Source of the DNA: Sipunculus nudus
Taxonomy: Eukaryota > Annelida > Sipuncula > Golfingiida > Sipunculidae
Direction of reading: 5' to 3'
Assembly: GCA_026874595.1 (NCBI GenBank)
Contig: CM049316.1
Span: forward strand, 30,425,339-30,489,338
DNA length: 64,000 nt
In this document: positions 42,788 through 55,825 of the stretch, piece by piece
How the letters are laid out: each line of letters opens with the position of its first letter
Position numbering within the stretch: the first letter of the stretch is position 1
Notes under the pieces: generated by a model
What the model saw: only the letters and a program-made list of their open reading frames with translations
What the model was told of the DNA's origin: nothing
The model's database searches: none
Made by a program: the position numbers and the translations under genes

Positions 42788-44140
42788 TTATTTATGAACC
42801 ACAGTTGTTGCAGTAATTTGTGAACATTTTTGGGGGGAGAAAATAGCAAAAAACATTTTTTGGTAAACACAGGTCTTGAATTTGTATTTATCCAACTTAT
42901 TGTTGCATATATGAAACCTGTGTATAAATAAAATGTTTGTTTTTTTGTAGTTTATTTGCATAATAATAGCACCCCTGAATAACGATGTCAGCTATAAATA
43001 ATCAATGGCTGATGGTGAAATATAATCTCAACATTCAGAAGAATGATGAGCTGGCTTTGGTTGACTAATGTTAAAAGATGTTTGGTCTTCAACTTCTTTC
43101 ATGCAATATTAGATTGTAGCTTTCCAGTGAAAAAATATTATAAAAATGAAAAGAAATCCTGTGAATTAAGAACTATTTCTGTGTGTGTTTTTTTTTTACT
43201 TAAGGAAAGGATTTCAGGTTTCATATGCTTGGGGAAAAGAAAATTCCAGATTCATAAAATTTCATTAAGACAATAAAGGGGCCAATTCCTATATCTGACC
43301 TCTTTAAAATAATCTTTTGCACCTTTTTTTTTAAATAGGCCAGAAATAGTGGGTCCCATTGTGCACAGGCTCTTCATTTTGTTTAAAACCACTCGTTTAT
43401 AATATTAGGGGGGGGGGAGGGGGGCCTGCCAAAATAATCCAAGCAACAGTCAGCAATTTAGTGGAAAGTCTGACAAACAGAAATTTGCAAATGATGTTTT
43501 GCAACTAATGAACTTTAAAGCTTCGCACATGTGCAACCAAAGACTTTAGGTTATATGGTTTTTCTGTTTGTCATCATTGGTACATATACCGTGCTTACTA
43601 GCAGCTTGTAGATAAACAAGCTCAGAAATCAATAACAGATTTTTAATAAGAAGGCACTGCTCGTGTCAATTTCAAGCCCCCTGCATCAAACATTTTGATT
43701 TGATTTTTGTCTGTCAAGAAGACAAAATAATACCATTTTGATAAGTTTTCCTTTGTTATGTCATCATTGTACCTGTTTGGAAAAAAACGTTGTTACTATG
43801 ATGCTTTTCACAGATCATATGACATTTTTATCTAAACATACAAAAAAGGGTAATAAAAAATAAAAACACCCACCCGCACTGATTTCTGAAAAAAGTGCCT
43901 GAGAACCATACCTCTTTTTTTTGGCCTAACATGAATAACAGTTTATTAATATGCACTAAGTGTAATTCAGACAGAACTCACATACCTTCCACAGATAAGG
44001 CCATTATAGCTGCCTTTAAGTAGTTTCCTAGATTTTTATCTCCAAGAAAACAGATTAAGAAGGTTTAAAGTATTACTGATTTTGTATTTGTGATTAATTA
44101 GGCAGTATAATATCAATCCAAAACATTCTGCCACAAAAGC
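42788..44140. other. AT-rich sequence without recognised features
   Basis: About 1.35 kb containing a G-rich run near 43408-43425. No gene or repeat end recognised. Confidence 0.4.
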
Positions 44141-44146
44141 AATTGA

Positions 44147-44252
44147 TATTTACCATAATTGTGGGAAAAATTTTTGTTAAATACCCCAGAGTACTTCCCA
44201 GAGATGACATGACAAAGGTGGTGTTGGAACGTGACTATTATGAAACTACAGG
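44147..44252 (+). CDS. Possible orphan coding exon
   Basis: The frame reads KYPRVLPRDDMTK and then VVLERDYYETTG up to a strong donor, CTACAG|GTAAGG, at 44252/44253. Charged and aromatic residues and good codon texture set it apart from the surrounding AT-rich DNA, and no repeat family explains it. If the donor is used, splicing in phase 1 to an acceptor TTTTGCAG at 44802 would continue into 44803-44847. I do not recognise the protein. The left exon edge is uncertain. The end resembles the [13 protein letters not shown] end of beta-tubulin exon 2, but the rest does not, so I treat this as chance. Confidence 0.3.
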
Positions 44253-44534
44253 TAAGGTAAGCAAAAGAAAAAAATTTTCCATGCCATATGTGCTCTGGAA
44301 GGGAGCGAGGAGGGGTCCTGCTTCTTAACATCACATTGTGGAGGCACTCGCTGATAAATCGTCATGTGTCACTTGATAATTCAATGTTATAGATAAAACA
44401 TGGCTGACCAACACACCTGACAGCTGTCAAAATCTCAAGTATTGCACAAGTGATTGTCATTGTTTTTACCTGTGATATCTATCACGTAACCAAATCTGGA
44501 CTTTTTTCAAAGTATACCTGTATGTTCTGTATTA

Positions 44535-44790
44535 TCTGTTGAATAAATCGAAGACAGTTGAGTGGTAAAATGCTCGGCTCTCTCTGCTGGTCACCTGGGT
44601 TTAATCCCCGTTGTGGCCATGAGAGTGGGTTGTAGTTGCCTGTCGAAGGTCGATGGTGTTCTCCAGTTTCTTCCACCCTTACACACTGCCGAACACTATG
44701 ATCTGAGCCATGGAGAGTGCCTTGATTAGTTCAAAAACTGTTTGTATACAATCCATGTAAAATAAATAAGTATATTTAAATAAAAAATGG
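44535..44790 (+). mobile_element. tRNA-derived SINE, family S1, copy 1
   Basis: A tRNA-like head with an A-box-like TTGAGTGGTAAAATGC and a B-box-like GGGTTTAATCCCC, a middle part with GGTGTTCTCCAGTTTCTTCC, and an A-rich tail after ATACAATCCATGTAAAATAA. The copy at 57968-58205 shares all parts. The GGTTTTCTCCGGGTTCTCCG-like middle resembles the conserved SINE core I know from molluscan and other metazoan SINEs (Nin-DC type), a tentative identification. Confidence 0.65.
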
Positions 44791-44802
44791 TGTATTTTGC
44801 AG

Positions 44803-44847
44803 ATATGAGATTTAATATTAGCACCCTCACGGATGAACATGTGCGTT
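44803..44847 (+). CDS. Possible last exon of the orphan gene
   Basis: After acceptor TTTTGCAG, reading in phase 1 from the upstream candidate exon gives MRFNISTLTDEHVR and then TAA. The intron would contain the SINE at 44535-44790. The exon is short and the evidence is only splice signal plus open frame, so confidence is low. Confidence 0.2.
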
Positions 44848-45170
44848 AACTGGGTAAGAACATACCTCCTCCAACAAAATATTTGATGTCAGATGGTAGT
44901 CATACTAAACAATTGGTTGCCTCTGACATCAGTTAATATTTTATTGGTTTCAAGACAACAATAACGTTTTAGAAAATAAAAACCTAATGGGCAGTCCTTT
45001 CCACCAAGAATCTAGTGCACAAGGGTTTTTGTCAATACTTTACTTTATCAGTTAATATATTATTAGTTTGTATAATATTTATATATAATGAAAATAACAT
45101 ACCAGTAATTGTCATTGAATGAATCAGATACTCAATAATTTGGTGGAAAGTCATAAGCATATCTTTAAAC
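44848..45170. other. AT-rich spacer
   Basis: About 320 bases with no recognised feature. Confidence 0.4.
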
Positions 45171-46729
45171 AAGTGACCCATGGGTCATGACGCTCAGCTG
45201 ACTGGGAAGAGATTTGCAAAAGGAAATTTTATCATCTGAATGGTAGTATATAACCATTCAACTGTAGCATCAAAGAGATTAACCAACAGGCTGAGATTGT
45301 GTCTGTATTAATATATCTCAAAAATAGAGAAAAAATGCGTAAACTTTAAAAAAAATACAGGTGGCTCCACCAGTCTGCAGAAACTAATAAAAACACTATA
45401 TGGTCAATATCCATGCAAAGAAGCATGGTGGTCTCTGGATTAGTTGTTCAGATACTTCAGCTTTTGTATCAAATTTTCCATTATTCTGAGGGATACTTTG
45501 GAGTCCCATAGCTTAAAGGATATGGGAAACAGAGACCTAATTTCAGGTTTCCATGGACACTTTTCATGGGCCTCCTTGCATGACAAGAATGACGATTCTA
45601 GGTCCAGTTGTTACAATTTGTGCCCTGTTGACAGATAACCACATCTTTAAAGGTATCAAAAATAGAGAAGACAATTCATAAAAAATCGAAAAATACAGGT
45701 TGCGCCACCAGTCTGCTAAAACTGATGAAACATCTCATGATCAATATGTATGCCAAAAATCATGACCATCAGTGATGTAGTTAATGAGATATTGAAGTTT
45801 TTGTATGAAATTTTTCACTATTCTGGGGGGTACTTTGGGGCCCCATACCTTAATGGATATGGGTAACAGAGACCTAATTTCAGGTTTCCATGGAGATTTT
45901 CATGGGCCTCTCAAAATGTCAAGAATGAAGATTCTAGGTCCAGTTGTTATGATTTGTGCCATGTTAACAGATGTCCACATTTTTAAAGGTCTCAAAAATA
46001 GTGAAAAAAAATTGTAAAAATTTGAAAAATACAGGTGGCGCCATCAGTCTGCAGACACTGATGAAACATCTCATGATCAATACGTATGCCAAAAATCATG
46101 ACCATCAGTGATGTAGTTAATGAGATATTGAAGTTTTTGTATGAAATTTTTCACTATTCTGGGGGTATTTCGGGCCCATAGCTCGAAGAATATGGGTAAC
46201 AGAGACCTAATTTCTGGTTTCCACGGAGACTTTTCATAGGTCTCTCAGAATATCAAGAATGAAGAATCTAGGTCTAGTCTTTACGATTTGTGCCCTGTTA
46301 ACAGATGTCCGCACCTTTAAAGGTCTCAAAAATAGAGAAAAAAATTCGTATCAAATCAAAAATTACAGGTGTCGCCACCAGTCTGCAGGAACTGATGGAT
46401 CATCTCATGATCAATATGTATGCCAAAAATCATGACCATTAGTGATGCAGTTAATGAGATATTGAAGTTTTTGTATAAAATTTTTTACTATTCTGGGGGG
46501 TACTTTGGGGCCCCATAGCTCAAAGAATATGGGTAACAGAGACCTAATTCCAGGTTTCCAAGGAGATTTTTCATGGACCTCTCTGGATGTAAAGTAAGAA
46601 GATTCCAGGTCCAATGGTTACGATTTGTGCCTTGTTAACGGACAGACGGCGGGATGGCCGGACGGACGACGGACAAAGAGTGATCGCTATAGCTCAGATG
46701 ACTTACAGTCAGCTGAGCTAAAAAAGTGT
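45171..46729 (-). mobile_element. Family II element, minus orientation
   Basis: In minus orientation it opens with TTTTTTAGCTCAGCTGAC at 46729 and its hairpin partner, followed by GTCCGTCGTCCGTCCGGCC. It ends at 45171 with GTCAGCTGAGCGTCATGACC, the TGACCCATGGGTCA palindrome and CTTGTTT. Its body is four tandem ~335-bp units (landmarks near 45447, 45786, 46122 and 46456), each with a GGTGGCGCCACC-type core. GCTCAGCTGAC and GTCAGCTGAGC form an exact 11-base subterminal inverted repeat. It encodes no protein. Confidence 0.75.
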
Positions 46730-47227
46730 GTAAAATAATTAATTCAATTTCAGCAAAGAAGTATAAATGTCATGATATATAGTGATACAGTCAGGGACAC
46801 ATGTTAAAGACAATAATTGGATGTTGGTTGTGGTTGTTACTATAAATATTATAAAATATATGTCATAGTTGGTACCAAAAATATCACAAAATATATCTTA
46901 GTTTGTACCATAAATATTATAAAATATATCCTTGGTTAAAGATACCACACAGCAGCATTACTTCATGAAGAGAAATTCAGAAAGTGGTTCATAAGTAAAA
47001 AATAAATGAGTTTGAATTAAATATTTTTATTTTCTATGTTCAGAGTGTTTATACTGCTCTTTCATTGTCATTAATTTATATTCAGCAGAACTATGAGCAT
47101 TTCATAATTATCTTAAGAAAATACAGTGAGCATTCATCAGTGGAACAGCTAGATTATCACTATCTGTATATTTAATTCAGATAAGCAGTATTAGTTACAG
47201 AATGTTGATTTTTGATGATGCCTTTAT
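46730..47227. other. AT-rich spacer
   Basis: About 500 bases including several AAATAT(T/A)ATAAAATATAT repeats near 46840-46930. No gene seen. Confidence 0.4.
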
Positions 47228-48300
47228 TGTATCCGCCAAAACAGAGTTTTGCGGATAACTGTGTTTTCAGCCGGACACCGCCGCCGCGTAGGTGTCCGGA
47301 GAACTCCGACGAATTTTACGAAACCCGGGATTATGTTCGGGTCACATGTGAACTGCTGCGCCCCGATTTGTTTTACCTTCTGACCTTTCCTCTCTCCAGT
47401 GCGTCCATCTGTTCGTCTGTTTTGACACATTAACCCAAATATCTCGGGAACTGTTTGGCCAATCCGGAAAAATATTTGCACAAATGTAGCCCTTGGATAG
47501 CTTTATAACATGCATAAAAATATCATATGCAAAACTGGTGGCACCACCTGCAACCATTTTTGCACAGCGTCCGTCAGTTTCTCTGCAAGGGGCTAAAATA
47601 TCTCATATCTCGGCACTGGTTTGACAAATCTGACTAAAAATTTGCAGGTTTATACATCTTGGCTAGCTTTCTGGATTTTGTTGCAGGTGGCGCCACCTAC
47701 ATTTATGTTTACGCTGCAGATATCCAGGCTTATATCCCAGGAACCGTTTGACCGATTGGGCCAAAATTTTGCATGTGTATAGATCTTACATAGCTCTTCA
47801 TCATAGGCAAAACTGGTGGCGCCACCTGCAACCATTAATGCACAGCACCCATCTGTTCATCTTCCTTGGGATAAAATCACTCATATCTCAGCAGTGGTTT
47901 GATTATCCACCTAAAATTTTGCAGGTTTATACATCCAGGACAGGTTTCTCGATGTTATGACAGGTGGCGCCACCTACATTCAGGTTTACTCTGCAGACGT
48001 CTAAGCTCATATCTCGGGAACCGTTTGACCGATTGGGCCAAAATTTTGCATCTGTATAGATCTCACATAGCTCTTCATCATAGGCAAAACTGGTGGTGCC
48101 ACTTGCAACCATTAATGCACAACGTCCATCTGTTCATCTGCCTTGGGATAAAATCACTCATATCTCAGCAGTGGTTTGACTTATCCACCTGAAATTTTGC
48201 AGGTTTATACATCCTGGACAGCTTTCTCAATTTTATGACAGGTGGCACCACCTCCATTCACGTTTACGCTGCAGACATCCATGCTAATATGCAACACACC
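47228..48300 (+). mobile_element. Family IV element, related to family I heads
   Basis: The 5' end TGTATCCGCCAAAAC folds with GTTTTGCGGATA, and a second hairpin with arms CCGGACACC and GGTGTCCGG (47271-47299) encloses a CCG tract, the same order as in family I heads. Tandem ~278-bp units follow (landmark AAAACTGGTGGCGCCACCTG near 47531, 47809 and 48086). The array stops at about 48300 without a recognisable 3' terminus, so the copy is probably truncated. It is non-coding. Confidence 0.6.
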
Positions 48301-50999
48301 TCACTCTATTCCCCTTGCCACTTAATCCATGCTTCTCTTCACCCGTCCCACTCTGATTTCTGTGGATACACATAGTCACTTGTCGACTACCCATATTCTA
48401 GTTTTAAAATGTCCTAGTCTGAAACCTGCAGGTCAGAAACGTCCATTTTGCTGAAATCATAATGACTAAGGTAGATATGCAGGACTTAAAAGGATCAATA
48501 TTAAATTTTTAAAAATAAACCTCCATTCATACTCCTAAACTTTGCACAGGTTCGCATTAGGCCTGTAGGCCTTGTTTTATCTCCGTAACAAAATGTGTGC
48601 TTGTCTGATCTTGTTACGTGATCTGTTGTTATTAGGTTCCGTAACATACTCTTGTTTCCTTAATCTGTAAATTTTCAGGCATAAGGTCCACTTGAACTCA
48701 GGGATTCATGGTAAAATGATGTCACTTCACCATCTCTTTGTAGAAGGCCTACTCAATCCACTGTTCAAATATATTAGTCTGCCAGTTAAGTTCACGCATA
48801 TACGCATATATGCGCACATGGAAAGTGGCACACCATTTTTTCATTCAAATATGCACATACGCATTTACTGGCATACGGAAACATACCTTAACATGAATAA
48901 ATACATACCTTTGATGATAATTCATCTGTAACTGCATGTGGTGCGTAACATGACCTCTAGTGGAAGAAAAAGAGATCGTTTTCATAATGAGATGGTAATA
49001 TTTTGTCCGGCCAAGTTTTACTTTACTCTGTTGAGACAATTTTGGTTTTGTTTGTTCTCCAAAGATAAATAAGGTTTCATACAGTTTTAAAATATATCAG
49101 CTGTGTTTGGTGACATGTATACTAGTTTGTAGCTTCAAGGCAAGACTCAGGCATTTATGGAAAAACACTCATGAATTCTGTACCTTAAACGAGCTTTTTA
49201 AAATAGTTTGAGTCCCATATTAATATCATAATATAGTTAGACAGCACCACCCACTTTTTTGTGTCATTAATAAGTGATAAAATGGCTTTCCTCTCTCCTT
49301 CTTTTGTGAGAGATTGTGATCATCAAACTCCATTTTTATCAAATTCAGAGAGGCAGAAGAGAACCCAATTGATACCAATGTGAACAATTAATGTATGGAT
49401 GCACAAAGACACATGCACTTGTCATGTTGTAAGGACATGGAAACAATCAATATTAAGGTCCTGCCTCTTAAGTCTGAGGTATTTCATCCTTGAGCTGGTT
49501 TATTTCCCCATTGAGACATAAAAGCTTATATACCCCTTTTGTCTTAAGGGGTTATGTGGAAGTGTAAGTGGCATCCTCCCTGCTTAGTGGTTATGTGAAT
49601 CTATCATCTGGTTATCAACTGGGCGACATCCTGTATACTCCATGAATATTTAGTTGAACCTATATTAGCCTTGTAAGAGGAAATGGAAGTCGTGGGTGCA
49701 TTACCATGGAAAAAAGTGGCAGTCTCTGTCCAAATGAGAGAAATAAATACTGAACATAATTGTAGTCTACTTATAAATATCTTGATGTCCCGCCAATAGG
49801 TTAAGGACATACCATAGTGATTAACTCATCAGACATAAGAACTGAAGTTTGAATGCTACCTAGCCCCCAAAAAGGGATGGTTATCACATGATCTCAGCAT
49901 GCTAGCAGCCTACACCAATTTAGCATGAAATAATTCTTGTAAAAGTGTTACAATGATAATTCTTATGCATATTAGTGTTTCATAAAGACTTGCTGGCAAG
50001 TAGGAGTGTAGCCATGAAAACTCAGTAAACATTCTTATTTGACTGATAGGGCCTACTTTGATTCATGACGATAGTCATGTCAAAAACTGCACTGCAATAG
50101 CCACCATGCTTAATTAACACCAAAATATAGTTTCAGTGTATTTACATATGTTGATACACAATCATATGGCTCCATACTTAGCTGTTAATTTTAACATTGG
50201 CCAGGCTATGATTAAGGGCTAAATACCAAAGAAAAAAATTCAATATACAATCTGATTGTACATCCAGTCTACATGGTAGCTGCTGTCATTTCCTCCACAT
50301 CTCACATCTTAGCTGTATGTCAATCACACAACTGGTATTAAATGTGTGAAAACTGCTCCTGTTTTCAACTTCTAATAAACCTGAACGACATGTCTTATTA
50401 GTCTTCATACCAGATTAGATTTTGATCAGCCTTGGTTGTTTTCTGAAATTTTACACAACTCCAAATGAACTTTAACAAATTCTATAGGATGAAATACACC
50501 AAAAACTGTTTCACATATCAATCGGTAATAAATATGATGATTATGTCTCATGGGTTTGAAATCTTACCATGCTGCCTGGTGTGATATGTTGATCTGATTA
50601 TTGTTTGGTTATTTTATATAATTTAAGTGTGACTTTTCCCCATTTTGTACAACCTATTTCTCATTTTGTAATTCTAATACAAAATTAACTTGAAACCATA
50701 TACATCTGCTAATATTCTGGATCAACAGATCTGGGATATTAAGTGTTTTCTAAAATGCAGGCTTAATTTTGATCACAGTGATGGCTTATTGTGAATGGAT
50801 GTTTTGAATCTTTCCAATCTTTTTCCTAGCCAGCCAGGATTGAGAAACAGCTGGCAGAGCAGCTAGCCTATAGCTAGTAAAGTAAAATATTAAGGAAATT
50901 ACTCTTTTGAGTGAACCTGTGAGCTAATGTGATGGTCTGGCATCGTCCGGCATATGTCGTCCGGCGTCCTGCGTCTGTAAGTTAACCCATACTATCTCG

Positions 51000-51003
<4 letters not shown>
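48301..51003. other. 2.7 kb without a recognised gene
   Basis: AT-rich sequence. Short open frames have no recognisable protein character. Near 50940-50980 a GTCCGGC...GTCGTCCGGCGTCC segment looks like the remnant of a repeat-element head next to the 2.1-kb duplicated block. Confidence 0.4.
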
Positions 51004-51036
<33 letters not shown>

Positions 51037-53110
51037 AGTTGTGTATATTGTGTATATATTGTATTTAATTCAAACATATGCATACATAATTCATATATAT
51101 ATGAATATAAATATATATACACACATACATACCTACGTACATATATACATGCATACATACATACATACATACTCATACATACAACAAGTCTCTCCCCTGA
51201 GAGGAAAGGGTTATGCACAACCAATGCCCTTTTTAGAATGTCATATAAAAATATATCTAATAGCCTATACATGTATGTATCTCGTATTTATCAATGGATC
51301 GTGCATTGGTCTTACAATTTATAAGGCAACTCTGATTTATTTATACCTTTTCATATATTTTCTTCGCAAACTGGGCACACTGACACACGTGCACACATAT
51401 TATATAAACACACACACATATATATATGTGTATATATATGTATATAGTGGCATCACGCGGTGTTATTGATCTACCTGTTATTTGAATCCTTTTCATGTAC
51501 AACGTATCTGAAACATATCTGAAAAAGCATTTGAAGAAAGTTTGCATATCATACTATTTATTTAACAGTTGTTAAAAAACTTAATTTGTTTAAGACACAA
51601 GAGTGTTGACAAGACGTGAAAGAAAGATAGAGAAACATAATTTCTGTTGCCTATATCGCTGAATGACGCATCAATCGCCAAAGACATGTATCACGCATAG
51701 TGCCATATATATCTTAGAATTCTGACAGTTTCTGTCTTTATGAGAGGAGAATGCATTCAATCTCTACACATACAGTCCGTATTTGTTCCAAGCACTTGAA
51801 ACATAGACACAATATTTATAATGATATATGGTTGCAAAGCTGCGAGTAACATGTCAGAGGATAAATAATTTTTATGATGTATCCATGTTTCAAACAGTTG
51901 TCATGTATTGGGGTTTGTTTATGTATGGAGGTTGTTTACAGCCTCCATGCAGATAATTCATTTGGCTTAAAGGGACCTATTCACATACTATCTGTTAAAT
52001 ATACACGAGATATAGTGTTTTCTTCTTAAAATATTATAGTATCCGCCATTATTTCGTTCTTAAACCGTTTGCATATTCCTGTACACAAGTGGGAAAAACA
52101 TGCACGATGATATAAACATAACGTGCCCGGCCGTACGCTGGTAACCGTACATACCACGCAACTCTAAAATCAAGAATTTTCAAGGTTAATTCCAACTGGT
52201 GTTTCTTCCCCTTTGTTGGACGTCCCCCCCCCCCCCCCCCCCCAACAACATTTCTGTATCCGCAATACATATGCAATATTATGTGTACGGTTTATTTATT
52301 TATCATATATTACTTATTTGTGTAATAGTGAAATCACTGAACTCATGACCGCAAGCCGTTAACTTTAACATTTGTGCTGTATACAGGCTTAAGCTCCCCC
52401 GTTAATGGACTGAGAATTAAAACCTAAAGAAAATAAAAGGGTTTATTTATACGTGTTATAATATTAAAATGGTTATCCTATTTATAATTTTAATATTAAT
52501 TATTAATAATATTGTTTGAAGTTTTAAAAACATATAATTTATAATTTGCATTATTATTCTTGAAACCTGCCCTTCCCCCTCCTCCGCAAAGTGTGTTTTT
52601 AACTAATCTTTGTGGAAAACATGTAGAGGTTCATAAAAACACACATGTAGTTTACCAAGAGCATCCACAGTAGGAAACCGATGTCACTTCAATTATCCAG
52701 CTCGTTAACCACTTGACCTGAATACCACAGATAAGGCCAACCGACAGGTTAACCAATAATTATACTCTAAGGGTGCGTCACATACCGGCATACACATTTA
52801 GTCAGGTATCGAGAGCAACTTTCTAACATCTTGATCCAGGGATCTAGGAACCGAATTCATTTATATATAGGCCTATATATAAGAAAAGTTGTTTTGAATA
52901 AAGTTGTAACATATAATTGTCATCTGTATATCAACTTCGTTAAGAAACTGCATATTAGCTTATATAACCCACATCATATTCAACAAATTAGCTCATTACG
53001 AGTCAAGTACACCATGCTGAAGAATACGCTCTCTTGTCAATCAAGCGCGTTTGTCATTAGTACTTATACTATATAATACAAATATTCAAGACAGTCTAAA
53101 AGATCCATGC
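51004..53110. repeat. 2.1-kb duplicated block, copy 2
   Basis: Nearly collinear with 582-2699, same orientation, from the (TA)n run to GATCCATGC. Small differences include loss of a few short segments (for example TAGGTCTG versus TATCTG near 51988, and a shortened segment near 52740) and a longer poly-C run. The (TG)n/(TA)n part near 51400 also differs in length. Confidence 0.85.
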
Positions 53111-53670
53111 ATATATCAATATATATATTTTTCATACATTTTAATGTAATTTTATTCAGGGTACTTTTACGTGGAAAGTCTTTGAATATTTTACCTTAAA
53201 ATTTATCTTTATAAAAAAATGTGTGTTCCCATTAATTTCATATACCTTAAGCCGTCTGGAATTTCAACACTGCAAACATTTCAGATTCATAATCGAAAGA
53301 TGTAAAAAGACTGAAAAAACTTCGTGAACCGGAGTTCGTCAATTCCGGGTTTTATTCACTGCCTGGTTTCGATTCATTCACTGCCACGAAGCCGCAGAGC
53401 TACACCAGGAAATACCTGCCATACCTCGACCACAAATCCAGGCTACAGGGCTGCAGCTACCAGCCCCTCAAGCACTGACATGACTGGAGGAGAGTAAAGC
53501 AGAACAAGCATCATGCCGTGTGGTTATTTGTAGCCCCCAGTGAGAAGCCACAGAAAATTGTTATTTTAACCACTCGAGCAGGCATAAAATCAAACAGACA
53601 GGCAGGTGTAGTTAAGAAGAATCAACTGTAACATTTTGTGCTCAGATCTATACAGTTGTGGTTAACGATG

Positions 53671-53719
<49 letters not shown>

Positions 53720-55115
53720 TATATATATTTATATATATATATATATATATAGTGAAACCTCTAATTCGCAGTTATAGAGCCTTTTGGTTTAATCAAAAGC
53801 TGATAAATCCCTGAAATGATATCAAATAAAACCCAAGAGGCCGCGGATGAGAAAGAAGGGATGATGATCGGTGACCTTTGAACCAAATTTTCTAAACTCT
53901 CGCATGCATATAATACAGTTTAGTGGTCAGGTGATAGATAGGCATCGCCTGTGGCAAACCGGGTTGACTATGTCCACCAGGATTATACTTGATTGGCTCT
54001 TCCACCAGAACGACAAAGCTTTTGTAAAATCTTCAGATGACGAACACAATGCTTACAGCATTACAAGTTGAAACAGCAAAGTGTTCTACCATAATCCCAT
54101 AGGATAGCCCATATCTGTTTATTTATATTTTCTTTGCATTTAAGTGTACAATAAGTTCACGCTTAATGGATAAACATATCCGTAGGTTCATATATCACAG
54201 AGGCCAGACTCTGTTACATCATGCACATCGCAACATCAGACATTTTGGATGATCTTAAGGCAAGCAATCAGGAAATTTGTCCTTTTGGATTAAGAGGTTA
54301 CTCGGTCATGGTGTATGCATGATATCAATGAGCATCATTGACTCAATAAAATGTCAGATCTCAAATGCTAAATGAAGGTGTTCCCACTGAGTGCACAGTG
54401 TGCAGAACATTTATACTTTTTGCTGTAGACATCTGACATAAAATATGAATATCCAATAAACACTATCGCTATATGAGATGAATATAATACATGACCGGAT
54501 CACCTAAGCGAATGCTGTAACAGGTAAAATAAGAGGTCGCTTTACCGGGGCCACATCGATTCTTCAAAAGCTAGAGCAAGAAAATAAAAACGTTGGTCGT
54601 CATAACGGTGTGGTTGTCACGCAACACAAACACAACAGCACACACCTGTATCCAAGACGCTTTTTAAGAATCACAGACACTACGACTGCAATCTCTATAT
54701 TTATACGGCCACGCACTTGTTTCCAGCTCGGCGGTATCTGACTTACACTAGGGGCTGGCTGACATCGGCCATCATTCACAAGATTAGTGATCATGTAGAC
54801 AGGTATAAGCGTTGATTCTGATACATATCATGTAGCTTCACCGGTCGTCTGTCTCTCAGCGCTGCATGCGGACTCCCACCTATAGGCCTGTAATTTCTTA
54901 TACGTGTTCTGAATCAATGCGGCGCTAGTGGTTATTCACCCGTATGTGTATATGTATATGGCAAGGTCAAGTCTATATTTACAGAGATTGGTCTTTTTTT
55001 ACCTCAAGCTAATTGTTTGTCTGGTATAACGTCTATACGAACCCAAGCCTTCTCTGTGTAAAAAATAATGTCAATCAATCTCTGAATATACTGAATGTTT
55101 TACTTATATTTTTTT

Positions 55116-55189
<74 letters not shown>

Positions 55190-55639
55190 TAGATAGTCAT
55201 GTAAAAACGGTAAACTTCCATCTTGCATATAGCATGCACATAATTTGGTAATTTTTTTTAAAGTGACTTTATATGCCATTGTATTGCTACCAAAATATAT
55301 TCAGAGAGTTATATATATATATAGATAGCGAATTTATACTGACTGTGTGTGTATACGTGCGTGTGTCTGAGAGAGAGATCTCGTCCATATGATTGTTGCA
55401 TGATGACTCAGCATTTTTTGTGACAAAATTGATTTCCACCTTTTTATTAAGGGGTACATACTTAATGTTTATTCACTTATTTCATGTATGCTCAGTTAAT
55501 GCTCCATAAAACGTTGTACAAATAGCATATGCAATATTGTCATTGTTATAAGCGAGGGTTCTGTTTATGGAATGAACGTGACTTCAATAAACCTCAAGTG
55601 ATCGTAATTTTTGTGTGTTAAAAAAAACATGATTCCGCC
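53111..55639. other. 2.5 kb without a recognised gene, with (TA)n tracts
   Basis: Contains (TA)n microsatellites at about 53672-53751 and 55121-55182. A less AT-rich stretch at 53320-53560 has no convincing exon. Other short frames have no recognisable protein character. Confidence 0.45.
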
Positions 55640-55825
55640 CTAAAATTTGGCGATGCCCTTCCCCTTGCCACCAAGCAGTTGACGGGGCAGACTGACTCTC
55701 GCCTGGACGCTATCCTCGGGAATACTTTCGAGCCTAATCTCCGCGCCCTCATCAATCACTGACAGTTTTTTTTCTTCCTGTTTCTCGAAACCGTACATGG
55801 GGCTACCATTTTGCAAATACACTAA
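55640..55825 (-). CDS. Possible coding fragment with LLGGKG motif
   Basis: On the minus strand an open frame of about 60 codons, less AT-rich and richer in CpG than its surroundings, ends SVQARVSLPRQLLGGKGKG and a short tail before a stop. A pyrimidine-rich GGTTTTAG lies just upstream (55826-55833 in + coordinates). The LGGKG string after a beta-strand-like segment is reminiscent of ubiquitin-like N-termini such as those of SDE2-type proteins, but the match is too short to name. It may be one exon, a gene relic or chance. Confidence 0.2.
   Translation of the reverse strand, partial: LVYLQNGSPMYGFEKQEEKKLSVIDEGAEIRLESIPEDSVQARVSLPRQLLGGKGKGIAKF

Noticed and set aside
44147-44252. Exon 2 of a third beta-tubulin gene (LERDYYETTG resembling [13 protein letters not shown])
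   Set aside because: Only the last few residues resemble tubulin; the upstream residues do not align and the length is wrong.
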